Assembly: GCA_016720425.1 (NCBI GenBank) | Contig: JADKKQ010000013.1 | Location: 62,001 to 126,000 of the forward strand | Origin: Betaproteobacteria bacterium | GTDB taxonomy: Bacteria; Pseudomonadota; Gammaproteobacteria; Burkholderiales; Casimicrobiaceae | Length of the DNA stretch: 64,000 nucleotides | Direction: 5' to 3' | Shown: piece after piece, positions 40,558-49,165 of the stretch | Position numbering within the stretch: the first letter of the stretch is position 1 | Layout: the number at the start of each line of letters is the position of its first letter | Translations under genes and position numbers: made by a program | Notes under the pieces: generated by a model | Database searches by the model: none | What the model saw: the letters and a program-made list of their open reading frames with translations, nothing else | What the model was told of the DNA's origin: nothing

Positions 40558-41418
40558 TCAGAGCCAGTAGACCAGCACGAACAGCAGCAGCCAGACCACG
40601 TCGACGAAGTGCCAGTACCACGCGGCGGCCTCGAACGCGAAGTGGTGGTCGGGCGTGAAGTGGCCCTTGATCGCGCGGACCAGCATCACCGTCAGCATGA
40701 TCGCGCCGACGGTGACGTGCGCGCCGTGAAAGCCGGTCAGCATGAAGAACGTCGAGCCGTAGACGCCGGTGGTGAGCTTGAGGTTGAGGTCCTGGTAGGC
40801 GTGGACGTACTCGTAGGCCTGGAAGCCGAGGAAGGTGATCCCCAGCGCGACGGTGCAGAACAGCCAGAACTTGAGCCCGCCGCGGTTGTTTTCCTTCAGC
40901 GCGTGGTGCGCGAGCGTCAGCGTGAAGCCCGAGGTGAGCAGGATGATGGTGTTGAGCAGCGGGATGCCGATCGCGCCCATCGGCGTGAACTGCTCCTTGA
41001 CGTAGGGGCCGACCGACGGCCAGCCGGCGGCGAAGTCCGGCCAGACGAGCTTGCCGCCGAGGCTGCCGAGGTCGGGGACCGACAGGTTGCGCACGTAGAA
41101 CAGCGCGCCGAAGAACGCGGCGAAGAACATCACCTCGGAGAAGATGAACCAGCCCATGCTCCAGCGGAACGAGGCGTCGACCTGCTTGCCGTACAGCCGG
41201 CCCTCGGACTCGCGGATCACCGTGCCGAACCAGCCGAACAGCATCACCAGCAGCACGATGAACCCGGCCCCGAGCATGTAGCGTCCGGCGGCGACGTCGT
41301 TCATCCAGAACGCCGCCCCCATCCCCATCAGCAGCAGCGCCACCGAGCCGACGATCGGCCAGTGCGACGGCTGCGGGACGTAGTAGTGCGGCGTGGTGCC
41401 GGTCTGTGCTGCGCTCAT
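40558..41418 (-). CDS. ctaE: Cytochrome c oxidase subunit III
   Basis: A 286-residue protein with seven membrane helices. Markers are HYYVPQPSHWPIVGSVALLL, FRWSMGWFIFSEVMFFAAFF, LNTIILLTSGFTLTLAHHAL, YEYVHAYQDLNL, FFMLTGFHGAHVTVGAIML and WHFVDVVWLLLFVLVYWL. It stabilises subunit I. It lies 70 bases after ctaG and is the last gene of the ctaC-D-G-E transcript. Confidence 0.96.
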   Translation of the reverse strand: MSAAQTGTTPHYYVPQPSHWPIVGSVALLLMGMGAAFWMNDVAAGRYMLGAGFIVLLVMLFGWFGTVIRESEGRLYGKQVDASFRWSMGWFIFSEVMFFAAFFGALFYVRNLSVPDLGSLGGKLVWPDFAAGWPSVGPYVKEQFTPMGAIGIPLLNTIILLTSGFTLTLAHHALKENNRGGLKFWLFCTVALGITFLGFQAYEYVHAYQDLNLKLTTGVYGSTFFMLTGFHGAHVTVGAIMLTVMLVRAIKGHFTPDHHFAFEAAAWYWHFVDVVWLLLFVLVYWL

Positions 41419-41488
41419 CGGTGACTCCCTGGTCGATAGTCCCGGCCCCCGGTGCCGGGTGTTGCCTGTTGCCGCAGATGCCGGTGCA

Positions 41489-41983
41489 TCAGTTCTTCGC
41501 GTGGCCCTCGACTTCGAAGAACGTGTACGAAAGCGTGATCACCGGAATGTCCTTCGGCAGCTCCGGGTCGACGACGAAGACCACCGGCATCTGCCGCCGC
41601 TCCCCGGCCTTCAGCGTCTGCTTGGTGAAACAGAAGCAATCGAGCTTCTTGAAGTACTTGCCGGCCTCGGGCGGCCCGTAGCTCGGGATCGCCTGCCCGG
41701 TCATGTCGCGGCCGGTGGTGTTGACGATCTCGTAGGTCACCTGGCGCAGCTCGCCCGGATGGACGCCGACGATCGTCTCCAGCGGCCGGAACTCCCAGGG
41801 CAGCTTGCGGACGTTGGAGTCGAGCTCGATGCGCACGCTGCGGGTGACGTCGATCTGCGTGTTGCGCACCTCGTCGGCGCGGGCCACGTCGCGCATGCCG
41901 GTGACCTGGCAGATCTTCTCGTAGAACGGCACCAGCGCGTAGCCGAACGCGAACATCCCCAGCACCACGACGGTGAGCTTCAC
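41489..41983 (-). CDS. ctaG: Cytochrome oxidase assembly protein CtaG (COX11), 5' end frame-broken
   Basis: The intact frame from GTG 41983 gives 164 residues. It has the membrane helix LTVVVLGMFAFGYALVPFYE, VTRSVRIELDSNVRKLPWEF, the copper motif LDCFCFTKQTLKAGERRQMP and FFEVEG near the end. It delivers copper to CuB in subunit I. The natural start should be ATG 42063, which overlaps the upstream stop (ATGA). From there the frame hits TGA at 41980. A 17-bp tandem duplication at 42002-42035 causes this: removing one copy gives an uninterrupted 185-residue protein (558 bases). The GTG start has no ribosome site and places the helix at the very N-terminus. The gene may be impaired, or the duplication may be a sequencing artefact. 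Confidence 0.85.
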   Translation of the reverse strand: MKLTVVVLGMFAFGYALVPFYEKICQVTGMRDVARADEVRNTQIDVTRSVRIELDSNVRKLPWEFRPLETIVGVHPGELRQVTYEIVNTTGRDMTGQAIPSYGPPEAGKYFKKLDCFCFTKQTLKAGERRQMPVVFVVDPELPKDIPVITLSYTFFEVEGHAKN

Positions 41984-42001
41984 CAGCAGCGAGCGGTTGC
42001 C

Positions 42002-42035
42002 GGCGATCCCCGGCTGCCGTCGATCCCCGGCTGCC
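42002..42035. repeat. 17-bp tandem duplication shifting the ctaG frame
   Basis: GGCGATCCCCGGCTGCC (42002-42018) is followed directly by GTCGATCCCCGGCTGCC (42019-42035), 16 of 17 bases identical. Seventeen is not a multiple of three, so it breaks the frame between the coupled ATG at 42063 and the conserved ctaG sequence. Confidence 0.9.
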
Positions 42036-42059
42036 TGCCGGGGCCCCTCGCCAGGTGCC

Positions 42060-42275
42060 TCATCGCCGCAGGTTGCGCCCGATGGCGACGACGAGGAACA
42101 GCAGCACCGCGGCGCCCATCACGCTGATCGCCGTCGAGGGCGTGCCGAGGAACTTGGAGGCGATGATCCCGGCGAAGAACACCGCGGCGATCGTCGCCAG
42201 CACCCACGCGGTGCGCAGGTTGGCGGCGCGCAGCCGGGCGCGGTCGTCGGGCGTGCGGGAGGGATCGGCGGTCAT
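42060..42275 (-). CDS. Small membrane protein in cytochrome oxidase cluster
   Basis: A 71-residue protein. A polar N-terminus (TADPSRTPDDRARLRAANLR) is followed by two hydrophobic helices, TAWVLATIAAVFFAGIIAS and STAISVMGAAVLLFLVVAIG. Small proteins at this place, between ctaD and ctaG, are taken as oxidase assembly factors. ATG 42275 is chosen over the earlier start at 42311, which would add 12 unconserved-looking residues. Its TGA overlaps the original ctaG ATG at 42063. Confidence 0.7.
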   Translation of the reverse strand: MTADPSRTPDDRARLRAANLRTAWVLATIAAVFFAGIIASKFLGTPSTAISVMGAAVLLFLVVAIGRNLRR

Positions 42276-42315
42276 CGCGGCGGGACTCGTCGGGGAATGC
42301 GGGACGGGCACGGCG

Positions 42316-43908
42316 TCACTTCACCACCGGCGGGGTCTCGAAGGTGTGGTACGGCGCCGGCGAAGGCAGCGTCCACTCCAGCGAGGTGCCGCCCTCCCAG
42401 GGCTTGGCCGGGGCCTTGGCGCCGCTGCCGGTCGCGCACTTGATCACCGCCCACAGGAAGATGAGCTGCGACAGGCCGAAGCCGAACGCGCCCACCGACG
42501 CGACCAGGTTCCAGTCGGCGAACTGCTGCGCGTAGTCGGGGATCCGCCGCGGCATGCCGGCGAGGCCGAGGAAGTGCATCGGGAAGAAGGTGATGTTGAA
42601 GGTGACGAACGACGTCCAGAAGTGCAGCTGGCCGATCTTCTCGTCGTACATCGTGCCGGTCCACTTGGGCAGCCAGTAGTAGGCGCCGGAGAAGAACGCG
42701 AACAGGCTGCCGGCGACCATCACGTAGTGGAAGTGGGCGACGACGTAGTAGGTGTCCTGCAGCTGGACGTCGATCGGCATGATGGCGAGGACGAGGCCGG
42801 TGAAGCCGCCCATCGTGAACAGGAACAGGAAGCCGACGGCGAACAGCATCGGCGTCTCGAAGGTCATCGCGCCCTTCCACATCGTGGCCAGCCAGTTGAA
42901 CACCTTCACCCCGGTGGGCACGGCGATCAGCATCGTCGCGTACATGAAGAACAGCGTGCCGGCGAGCGGCATGCCGGTGGTGAACATGTGGTGCGCCCAG
43001 ACGATGAACGACAGGATGGCGATGCCGGCGGTCGCGTAGACCATCGACGCGTAGCCGAACAGCGGCTTGCGCGAGAACACCGGGATGATCTCGGAGATGA
43101 TCCCGAACGCCGGCAGGATGATGATGTAGACCTCGGGGTGGCCGAAGAACCAGAAGATGTGCTGGAACAGCACCGGGTCGCCGCCGCCGGCGGCGTTGAA
43201 GAACGAGGTGCCGAAGTGGCGGTCGGTGAGCAGCATCGTCACCGCGCCGGCGAGCACCGGCATCACCGCGATCAGCAGGTAGGCGGTGATCAGCCAGGTC
43301 CAGCAGAACATCGGCATCTTCATCAGCGTCATCCCCGGCGCGCGCAGGTTGAGGATGGTGGTGATGATGTTGATCGAGCCCATGATCGACGACGCGCCCA
43401 TGATGTGCACGGCGAAGATCGTCAGGTCGGTGCCCATGCCGGCCTGGATGGTCAGCGGCGGATAGAGCGTCCACCCGGCCGCGGCGGCGCCGCCGGGCAC
43501 GAACAGCGAGGTGACGAGCAGGATCGCCGCCGGGGGCAGCAGCCAGAAGCTCCAGTTGTTCATCCGCGCGAAGGCCATGTCCGGCGCGCCGATCAGCATC
43601 GGGATCATCCAGTTGGCGAAGCCGACCGCGGCCGGCATGATCGCGCCGAACACCATGATCAGGCCGTGCAGCGTGGTCATCGAGTTGAAGAACTCGGGGT
43701 GGACGACCTGCAGCCCGGGCTGGAACAGCTCGGCGCGGATGGTGAGCGCCATGCAGCCGCCGACCAGGAACATCGCGAACGAGAAGATCAGGTACATCGT
43801 CCCGATGTCTTTGTGATTGGTCGTCGTCAGCCAGCGCGCGATGCCGGAGGGACGGTGGTCGTGCGCGTGGTCGTGGCCGGCGACGTGGTCGTGGGGAATG
43901 CTGCTCAT
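42316..43908 (-). CDS. ctaD: Cytochrome c oxidase subunit I
   Basis: A 530-residue, twelve-helix heme-copper oxidase core. Ligands are seen in MTTLHGLIMVFGAIMP (heme a), WFFGHPEVYIIILPAFGIIS (CuB His with the cross-linked Tyr), VWAHHMFTTGM (CuB His pair) and VVAHFHYVMVAGSLFAFFSG (heme a3 and heme a). GHPEVY marks an A1-type proton-pumping aa3 oxidase. The N-terminus has a His/Asp-rich stretch (HDHVAGHDHAHDHRP) that may bind metal. It follows ctaC by 32 bases. Confidence 0.97.
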   Translation of the reverse strand: MSSIPHDHVAGHDHAHDHRPSGIARWLTTTNHKDIGTMYLIFSFAMFLVGGCMALTIRAELFQPGLQVVHPEFFNSMTTLHGLIMVFGAIMPAAVGFANWMIPMLIGAPDMAFARMNNWSFWLLPPAAILLVTSLFVPGGAAAAGWTLYPPLTIQAGMGTDLTIFAVHIMGASSIMGSINIITTILNLRAPGMTLMKMPMFCWTWLITAYLLIAVMPVLAGAVTMLLTDRHFGTSFFNAAGGGDPVLFQHIFWFFGHPEVYIIILPAFGIISEIIPVFSRKPLFGYASMVYATAGIAILSFIVWAHHMFTTGMPLAGTLFFMYATMLIAVPTGVKVFNWLATMWKGAMTFETPMLFAVGFLFLFTMGGFTGLVLAIMPIDVQLQDTYYVVAHFHYVMVAGSLFAFFSGAYYWLPKWTGTMYDEKIGQLHFWTSFVTFNITFFPMHFLGLAGMPRRIPDYAQQFADWNLVASVGAFGFGLSQLIFLWAVIKCATGSGAKAPAKPWEGGTSLEWTLPSPAPYHTFETPPVVK

Positions 43909-43940
43909 CTCGGGTTCTCCAGTCGGATTCGCGGCGGCGG

Positions 43941-45080
43941 CTACTTGCGGGCGGCCAGCACGGCGGCGGGCTGCTCGGCCTCGCCGGTCTTGTTGCCCCA
44001 GCTGTTGCGCGTGTAGGTGATGACGGCGGCGATGTCGGTGTCGGACAGCTGCCTGAACGACGCCATCGCGGTGCCCTGCTTGCCGTTCAGCACCAGCGCC
44101 CGCTGCTCGGCCACCGGGCCGTTGACCACCTTGGAGCCGTCGAGCGCCGGGAACGCCCCGGCGACGCCCTTGCCGCTCGCCTGGTGGCAGGCGACGCAAT
44201 TGGCGGCGTAGACCTTCTCGCCGCGGGCGACGAGGTCACGCAGATCCCAGACCTTGGCCGGATCGTCGGCCGCGGCGGCGACCTTCGCCTTCTGCGCCGC
44301 GACCCAGGTGGCGTACTCGGCCTTGGTCTTGACCTCGACGACGATGGGCATGAACCCGTGCTCCTTGCCGCAGAGCTCGGCGCACTGGCCGCGGTACACG
44401 CCGGGCTTCTCGGCCTTGAACCAGGTGTCGCGGACGAAACCGGGGATGGCGTCCTGCTTGACGCCGAACGCGGGCACCCACCAGGCGTGGATCACGTCGT
44501 CGGCGGTGATCAGCAGCCGAACCTTGGCGTCGACCGGCACCACCAGCGGATTGTCGACCTCGAGCAGGTAGTTCTCGCCCTTGGGCTCGCGGTTCTCGAT
44601 CTGCGCCAGCGGCGTCTTCAGGCTGGAGTAGAAGCCGAAGCCGTCCTGCAGGTAGTCGTAGCCCCACTTCCACTGGTAGCCGGTGATCTTGACCGTCATG
44701 TCGGGCGCCGAGGTGTCCTTCATCGCCAGGATCGTCTTGGTCGCCGGAAACGCCATGAACAGCAGGATCAGGAACGGAACCACCGTCCAGACGATCTCGA
44801 CCAGCGTGTTCTCGTGGAACTGCGCCGGCACGTGGCCCACCGATTTGCGGTGCCTGAAGATCGAATAGAACATCACGCCGAAGACGGCGATGAAGATGAC
44901 GACGCAGATCCAGAAGATGAACACGTGCAGGTCGTTCTGCTGCTGCGCGATCGTCGTGACCGGCGGCTGCAGGTTCCACTCCCGTGCCGCGAGCGCGATG
45001 CCCGGCGACAACAGCGCCGCGATCCCCGCCATCCCCACCCGCCGGCGACCGGCCCGTTCCTTCGCTTGATTGCGCACCAT
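43941..45080 (-). CDS. ctaC: Cytochrome c oxidase subunit II with fused cytochrome c domain
   Basis: A 379-residue protein. The signal peptide ends PGIALAA. Two membrane helices follow at about residues 51-74 and 93-115. The CuA domain has His198 and GQCAELCGKEHGFM (Cys233, Glu235, Cys237, His241, Met244). Residues 280-372 form a class I cytochrome c with CVACH (295-299) and a later Met in MASFRQ, making this a caa3-type subunit. It accepts electrons in the periplasm and passes them to subunit I. ATG 45080 has GAGGGAA just upstream. It is first in the oxidase operon, with a leader of about 220 bases. Confidence 0.95.
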   Translation of the reverse strand: MVRNQAKERAGRRRVGMAGIAALLSPGIALAAREWNLQPPVTTIAQQQNDLHVFIFWICVVIFIAVFGVMFYSIFRHRKSVGHVPAQFHENTLVEIVWTVVPFLILLFMAFPATKTILAMKDTSAPDMTVKITGYQWKWGYDYLQDGFGFYSSLKTPLAQIENREPKGENYLLEVDNPLVVPVDAKVRLLITADDVIHAWWVPAFGVKQDAIPGFVRDTWFKAEKPGVYRGQCAELCGKEHGFMPIVVEVKTKAEYATWVAAQKAKVAAAADDPAKVWDLRDLVARGEKVYAANCVACHQASGKGVAGAFPALDGSKVVNGPVAEQRALVLNGKQGTAMASFRQLSDTDIAAVITYTRNSWGNKTGEAEQPAAVLAARK

Positions 45081-45376
45081 GCTTCCCTCGATGGCCTGCG
45101 ATGTTGATGTGCTGCGCCGGCAACCGTCGCGCTCCGCGACGGTGCGGCGGGTGCCGGCAGACGGTGAAAGGATGTCGAACGGGTTGCCGAGGGCGACGGT
45201 CGCACCGTCACCCGGCAGAAGATGGGCAGACCGGTCGCGGGTCGAAAACTCCGGCTGCGGTCCGCCCGCAGCCCGCTTCCACCACGCCGGAATGCTGCAA
45301 AGCGGGCGGATCTTAACATGGATCAAGGAATGATCAAAAAGAGTACGTTTGGCCCGTCGAACGCATGCGCCTCCGC
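45081..45376 (-). other. Upstream region and leader of ctaC
   Basis: This 296-base gap holds the oxidase promoter (listed separately) and two hairpins. The first, at 45123-45143, has a 9-bp stem ACCGTCGCG/CGCGACGGT with loop CTC. The second, at 45195-45209, has a 6-bp stem GACGGT/ACCGTC. Both would lie in the ctaC leader. No small ORF with a good ribosome site was noticed. Confidence 0.45.
45310..45337 (-). promoter_or_regulatory. Predicted promoter of the ctaC operon
   Basis: On the minus strand, TTGATC (45337-45332), a 16-base spacer and TAAGAT (45315-45310, 4 of 6). A second GATCAA at 45321-45326 makes a direct repeat 11 bases apart with the -35 region, a possible activator site. Confidence 0.4.
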
Positions 45377-46054
45377 TCATGCAGCCGGGCCGAAAAGCCG
45401 CGCCGCGCCGCGCAGCGCAGGCGCACCCTCGTCGCCCGGCGCCCAGCGGAGGTCGGCGAACGGCGGGGCGCCCAGCCGTTCGGCCAGCGCCGCCACGTTG
45501 GCGTCGGCCGCGTCCATCGCCGGGTCGACCCGATTGGCGACCCAGCCGGCGAGGGTCAGTCCCCGCGTGCGGATCGCCAGCGCCGACAGCAGCGCGTGGT
45601 TGAGGCAGCCGAGGCGGATGCCGACGACCAGCAGCAGCGGCAGCCCGAGCCGCCGCGCGAGGTCCAGCATGTCGATCCGCTCGCCCAGCGGAACCAGCAC
45701 CCCGCCCGCGCCCTCGACGACGACGAAGTCGCTGGCCGCCGCGAGCCGCCGGCAGGCTGCCGCGCAGCGGTCGAGGTCGATGGCGACGCCCGCCCGCGCA
45801 GCGGCGAGATGCGGCGCGATCGGCGCCGCGAGCGCGTAGGGATTGGCGTCCGCCGGAGCCGCGACGACGGTCGACGCGGCGGCCAGTCGCCGCACGTCGG
45901 CGTTGCCGGAGCCTCCGTCGTCGACGCCCGCGGCGACCGGCTTCATCCCCACCGCCCGGAAGCCGTCCGCGGCGAGACCGCGCAGCAGCGCCACGGCCAC
46001 CCGCGTCTTGCCCACGCCGGTGTCGGTGCCGGTGACGAAGATCCCCGCGGCCAT
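45377..46054 (-). CDS. bioD: Dethiobiotin synthetase
   Basis: A 225-residue P-loop enzyme that closes the ureido ring of dethiobiotin from DAPA, CO2 and ATP. It has GTDTGVGKT (residues 8-16), VGMKPVAAG with the substrate Lys, VVEGAGGVLVPL and an LGCLNHALLSALAI segment. It is the last gene of the bioB-F-H-C-D run, 30 bases after bioC. Confidence 0.95.
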   Translation of the reverse strand: MAAGIFVTGTDTGVGKTRVAVALLRGLAADGFRAVGMKPVAAGVDDGGSGNADVRRLAAASTVVAAPADANPYALAAPIAPHLAAARAGVAIDLDRCAAACRRLAAASDFVVVEGAGGVLVPLGERIDMLDLARRLGLPLLLVVGIRLGCLNHALLSALAIRTRGLTLAGWVANRVDPAMDAADANVAALAERLGAPPFADLRWAPGDEGAPALRGAARLFGPAA

Positions 46055-46084
46055 CGCTGCCTGCCCGTCCCGCGGCCCCGTCGC

Positions 46085-47032
46085 TCAGCGCGATCCGGCG
46101 CGCGGCGCGCGGACGAAATTGACGATCGCGCGGCCGTCGGCCGTCGTCGTCGCGGGAGCCTTCCACGCGTGGCCGTAGACGACCTCGTAGGTGGCGGGAA
46201 GCCGTCCCTCGGGCGCGGTCGCGCGCAGCGCGTCGAGCCCGGCGAGCGCGCGCTGCCAGCGCCGGCGCCCCATCAGCCCGCGCGCGCGCGCCGACGCCGC
46301 GTTGGTCGCCCCGATGGCCTTGAGATCGTGCAGGAAATCCGCCGCTCCCGCGTAGGTCAGCGTGAAGCGCTCCATTTCCATCACCGGGTCGGCGAAGCCC
46401 GCCTCGACCAGCAGGTCGCCGACGTCGTGCAGGTCGAGGAACCGGCTCACGTGCGGCTCGCCGTCGATCGCGGCGAACACCGCGCGCAGCTCGCGCAGCG
46501 TGTCCGGGCCGAAGGTCGTGAACACGAACAGCCCGCCCGTGTCGAGCACGCGCAGCACCTCGGCGAACGCCTGTCGCGGGTCGGCGACCCACTGCAGCGC
46601 CAGGTTGCTCCAGACGAGGTCGAAGCTCGCGGCCGCGAACGGCAGCGCGGCGATGTCGCCGCAGGCGAAGCCCGGCACCGCGGCCCCCTGCCGCGAGCGC
46701 AGCGGCGCCAGCAGGCGGCCGGCGAGCGAGCGCCGCGCCGTGGTCTTCGCCCGCGCGCCGGCCAGCATCGGCAGCGCGAGGTCGAGGGCCACGCGCTGCG
46801 CCTGCGGGTAGCGGAGCGCGAACTCGCCCAGCGCGTCGCCGGTGCCGCAGCCCGCGTCCAGCAGGCGGCGCGGCACGAGCTTGACGACGTCGAGGCGCGC
46901 GGCCAGCCGTGCGGCGACCTCGCGCTGCAGCACCGCGGCGGCGTCGTAGGTCGCCGACGCGCGCGCGAAGTGGCGTCGCACCGCGCGGACGTCGATGCCG
47001 CCGACCGCGGCGCGCGCGTCTTCAGCGGCCAT
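46085..47032 (-). CDS. bioC: Malonyl-ACP O-methyltransferase
   Basis: A 315-residue SAM methyltransferase. It has RRHFARASATYDAAAVLQRE near the start (the BioC N-terminal marker), motif I RLLDAGCGTGDALGEFALRY, DLVWSNLALQWVADPRQAFA, LFVFTTFGPDTLRELRAVFA and DLHDVGDLLVEAGF. It methylates malonyl-ACP to start pimelate synthesis. ATG 47032 lies 11 bases inside the end of bioH. The order H-C-D agrees with a shared biotin transcript. Confidence 0.94.
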   Translation of the reverse strand: MAAEDARAAVGGIDVRAVRRHFARASATYDAAAVLQREVAARLAARLDVVKLVPRRLLDAGCGTGDALGEFALRYPQAQRVALDLALPMLAGARAKTTARRSLAGRLLAPLRSRQGAAVPGFACGDIAALPFAAASFDLVWSNLALQWVADPRQAFAEVLRVLDTGGLFVFTTFGPDTLRELRAVFAAIDGEPHVSRFLDLHDVGDLLVEAGFADPVMEMERFTLTYAGAADFLHDLKAIGATNAASARARGLMGRRRWQRALAGLDALRATAPEGRLPATYEVVYGHAWKAPATTTADGRAIVNFVRAPRAGSR

Positions 47033-47795
47033 CGAGGAATCCGTCCAGCGCGGCGTGAAAGGCTTCCGGGTGCGACAGGAACGGCGCGTGCCCGGCGCCG
47101 CGGATCTCGACGCAGCGGGCACCGGGGATCGCCTGCGCCAGCCAGCGCCCCGCCGCCGCCGGCGCCAGCGTGTCGCGGTCGCCGGCGATCACCAGCGTCG
47201 GCTGCGTCAGCCCGCCGACCGCGGCCCGCAGGTCGATGCCGGCGAGGATGTCCAGCGCCGCGCCCAGCACCTGCGGCGCCGGCTCGCCGCGCGCGAACAG
47301 GTGCTTGCGCATCAGCGCCAGCGCCGCGCGGCCGTGGTCGCTGCCGTGCAGCTGCAGCGACAGGAAGCGCTGCAGCGTCGTCCGGTAGGCGACGCCCAGC
47401 TCGTCGCCGAAGCGCGCCAGCGTCGCGGCGGTCATCGCGTGCGGCCAGGTGGCGTCGGCGACGAAGCGCGGCGACGTGCAGACCAGCACCAGCCGCGCCA
47501 CGCGCGCGGGCAGCGCCTGCGCCCACGCCATCGCCACCGCGCCGCCCAGCGACCAGCCCAGCAGCGTGAGCGGCACCGCCGGCGGCACCGCCGCGGCGAC
47601 CGCGGCGACGATCTCGTCCAGCGTGTAGGGATCGGTGGCGGCGCTGTGCCCGTGCCCGGGCAGGTCGACCGCGTGCACGCGGTAGCGGGTGGCGAGCTGC
47701 GGCAGCAGCGGGCCCCAGAGCCCCGAGTGCAGCGCCCAGCCGTGCAGCAGCACCAGCGGCGGACCCTGCCCGACCGATTCGACGTGCACGCTCAC
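47022..47795 (-). CDS. bioH: Pimeloyl-ACP methyl ester carboxylesterase
   Basis: A 257-residue alpha/beta hydrolase, the same length as E. coli BioH. It has VLLHGWALHSGLWGPLLPQL, nucleophile Ser in LLGWSLGGAVAMAWA, Asp in VIAGDRDTLAP and His in RGAGHAPFLSHP. It removes the methyl group added by BioC, yielding pimeloyl-ACP. GTG 47795 is chosen because GAGG sits 8 bases upstream; a longer frame to 47882 is Gly/Ala/Pro-rich and not family-like. It is 118 bases after bioF. Confidence 0.93.
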   Translation of the reverse strand: MSVHVESVGQGPPLVLLHGWALHSGLWGPLLPQLATRYRVHAVDLPGHGHSAATDPYTLDEIVAAVAAAVPPAVPLTLLGWSLGGAVAMAWAQALPARVARLVLVCTSPRFVADATWPHAMTAATLARFGDELGVAYRTTLQRFLSLQLHGSDHGRAALALMRKHLFARGEPAPQVLGAALDILAGIDLRAAVGGLTQPTLVIAGDRDTLAPAAAGRWLAQAIPGARCVEIRGAGHAPFLSHPEAFHAALDGFLDGR

Positions 47796-47913
47796 CGGAA
47801 CGTCCTCGTGCTGCGCACGCCGGCATTCGCGCAGGGGACCCGGCGCGCCTGCGCCCGCACCCGCGGCCACCGGCGGCGGCACCCGGCGGCGCTCGCGGCG
47901 GCCGCGGCCGGCT

Positions 47914-49125
47914 TCACGCCGCCCCCGCCAGTTCGCGCAGCGCGGCGCACAGCGCCTCGACCTCCGCCGCGGTGTGCGCCGCGGTCAGCGTGATGCGCAG
48001 GCGCGCGGTGCCGGCGGGCACCGTCGGCGGGCGGATCGCCGGCGCCCAGAAGCCGCGTTCCAGCAGCGCGGCCGACAGTGCCACCGCCGCGTCGTTGTCG
48101 CCGACGACCAGCGGCTGGATCGCCGTCGGCGAGGGCAGCAGCGGCCAGCGCAGCCCGCGCATCCGGTCGCGGAAGAGGTCGATCAGCGCGAAGAGGTGTC
48201 GCCGTCGGCCGGGTTCGCCGCCGATGATCGCCAGCGCCGCGCGCAGCGCCGCGGCGAGCAGCGGCGGCGACGCCGTGGTGAACACGTACGGTCGCGCCGT
48301 CTGCAGCAGCGTCTCGATCACCGCCGGGTGCGCGGCCACGAACGCCCCCGCGACGCCGGCGGCCTTGCCCAGCGTGCCCATGCAGACGACGCGCTCCGAC
48401 TGCAGCCCGAAGTGCGCGAGCGTCCCCTGGCCGCGCTCGCCCAGCACCCCGAAGCCGTGCGCATCGTCGATGACCAGCGTCGCGTCGAACCGGTCGGCGA
48501 GCTCGAGCAGCGCCGGCAACGGCGCCAGGTCGCCGTCCATGCTGAACACCGTGTCGGTGGCGATCAGCCGGCGCCGCGCGGTCGTCGTCGCGAGCTGGCG
48601 CGCGAGGTCGTCGAGATCGCCGTGCCGGTAGCGGTGGAACGCCGCGCGCGACAGCAGCGCGCCGTCGTTGAGGCAGGCGTGGTCGAGGCGATCGGCGAAG
48701 ACGGCGTCTTTGCGCCCCGCGAGCGCGGTCAGGATGCCGAGATTGGCGAGATAGCCGGTCGAGAAGAGCAGCGCGCGGGCGCCCGGGCAGGGCTGCACGA
48801 AGGCGGCCAGCTCGCGCTCCAGCGCGTCGTGCTGCGCGTGGTGGCCGGAGAGGAGATGCGAGGCGCCGGCGCCGACGCCGCAGGATCGCGCCGCCGCCGC
48901 GGCCGCGACGACGATGGCGGGATCGTTGGCCAGCCCCAGGTAGTCGTTGCTGGCAAACGCGACCAGCTCGCGGCCATCGACGACGACGCGCGCGCCCTGC
49001 GGCGACGACAGCACGCGGCGCTGCCGCCACAGCCCCGCGGACCGGCGCTCGGCCAGCTCGACCTCGAGCGCGGCGATCAGGCTCGTCGTATCACCTTCGC
49101 GCTCGGGGCGGCCCGTCACGCTCAT
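47914..49125 (-). CDS. bioF: 8-amino-7-oxononanoate synthase
   Basis: A 403-residue PLP enzyme that joins pimeloyl-ACP and alanine. It has FASNDYLGLANDPAIV, GVGAGASHLLSGHHAQHDAL, FSTGYLANLGILTAL, VIDDAHGFGVLGERGQGT and PLP Lys254 in GTLGKAAGVAGAF. ATG 49125 fits the family, with a short extra N-terminal piece. It follows bioB by 40 bases. Confidence 0.96.
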   Translation of the reverse strand: MSVTGRPEREGDTTSLIAALEVELAERRSAGLWRQRRVLSSPQGARVVVDGRELVAFASNDYLGLANDPAIVVAAAAAARSCGVGAGASHLLSGHHAQHDALERELAAFVQPCPGARALLFSTGYLANLGILTALAGRKDAVFADRLDHACLNDGALLSRAAFHRYRHGDLDDLARQLATTTARRRLIATDTVFSMDGDLAPLPALLELADRFDATLVIDDAHGFGVLGERGQGTLAHFGLQSERVVCMGTLGKAAGVAGAFVAAHPAVIETLLQTARPYVFTTASPPLLAAALRAALAIIGGEPGRRRHLFALIDLFRDRMRGLRWPLLPSPTAIQPLVVGDNDAAVALSAALLERGFWAPAIRPPTVPAGTARLRITLTAAHTAAEVEALCAALRELAGAA

Positions 49126-49165
49126 CGGACTGTCGTGATGCCGCGGACCGCGACCGGCCGTCCCC

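Noticed and set aside
45321..45337. FNR/ANR site before the oxidase operon
   Set aside because: Two GATCAA motifs are direct repeats, not the TTGAT-N4-ATCAA inverted arrangement.
47796..47882. Longer bioH start
   Set aside because: The added residues are Gly/Ala/Pro-rich, while GTG 47795 has a GAGG ribosome site and gives the normal family length.
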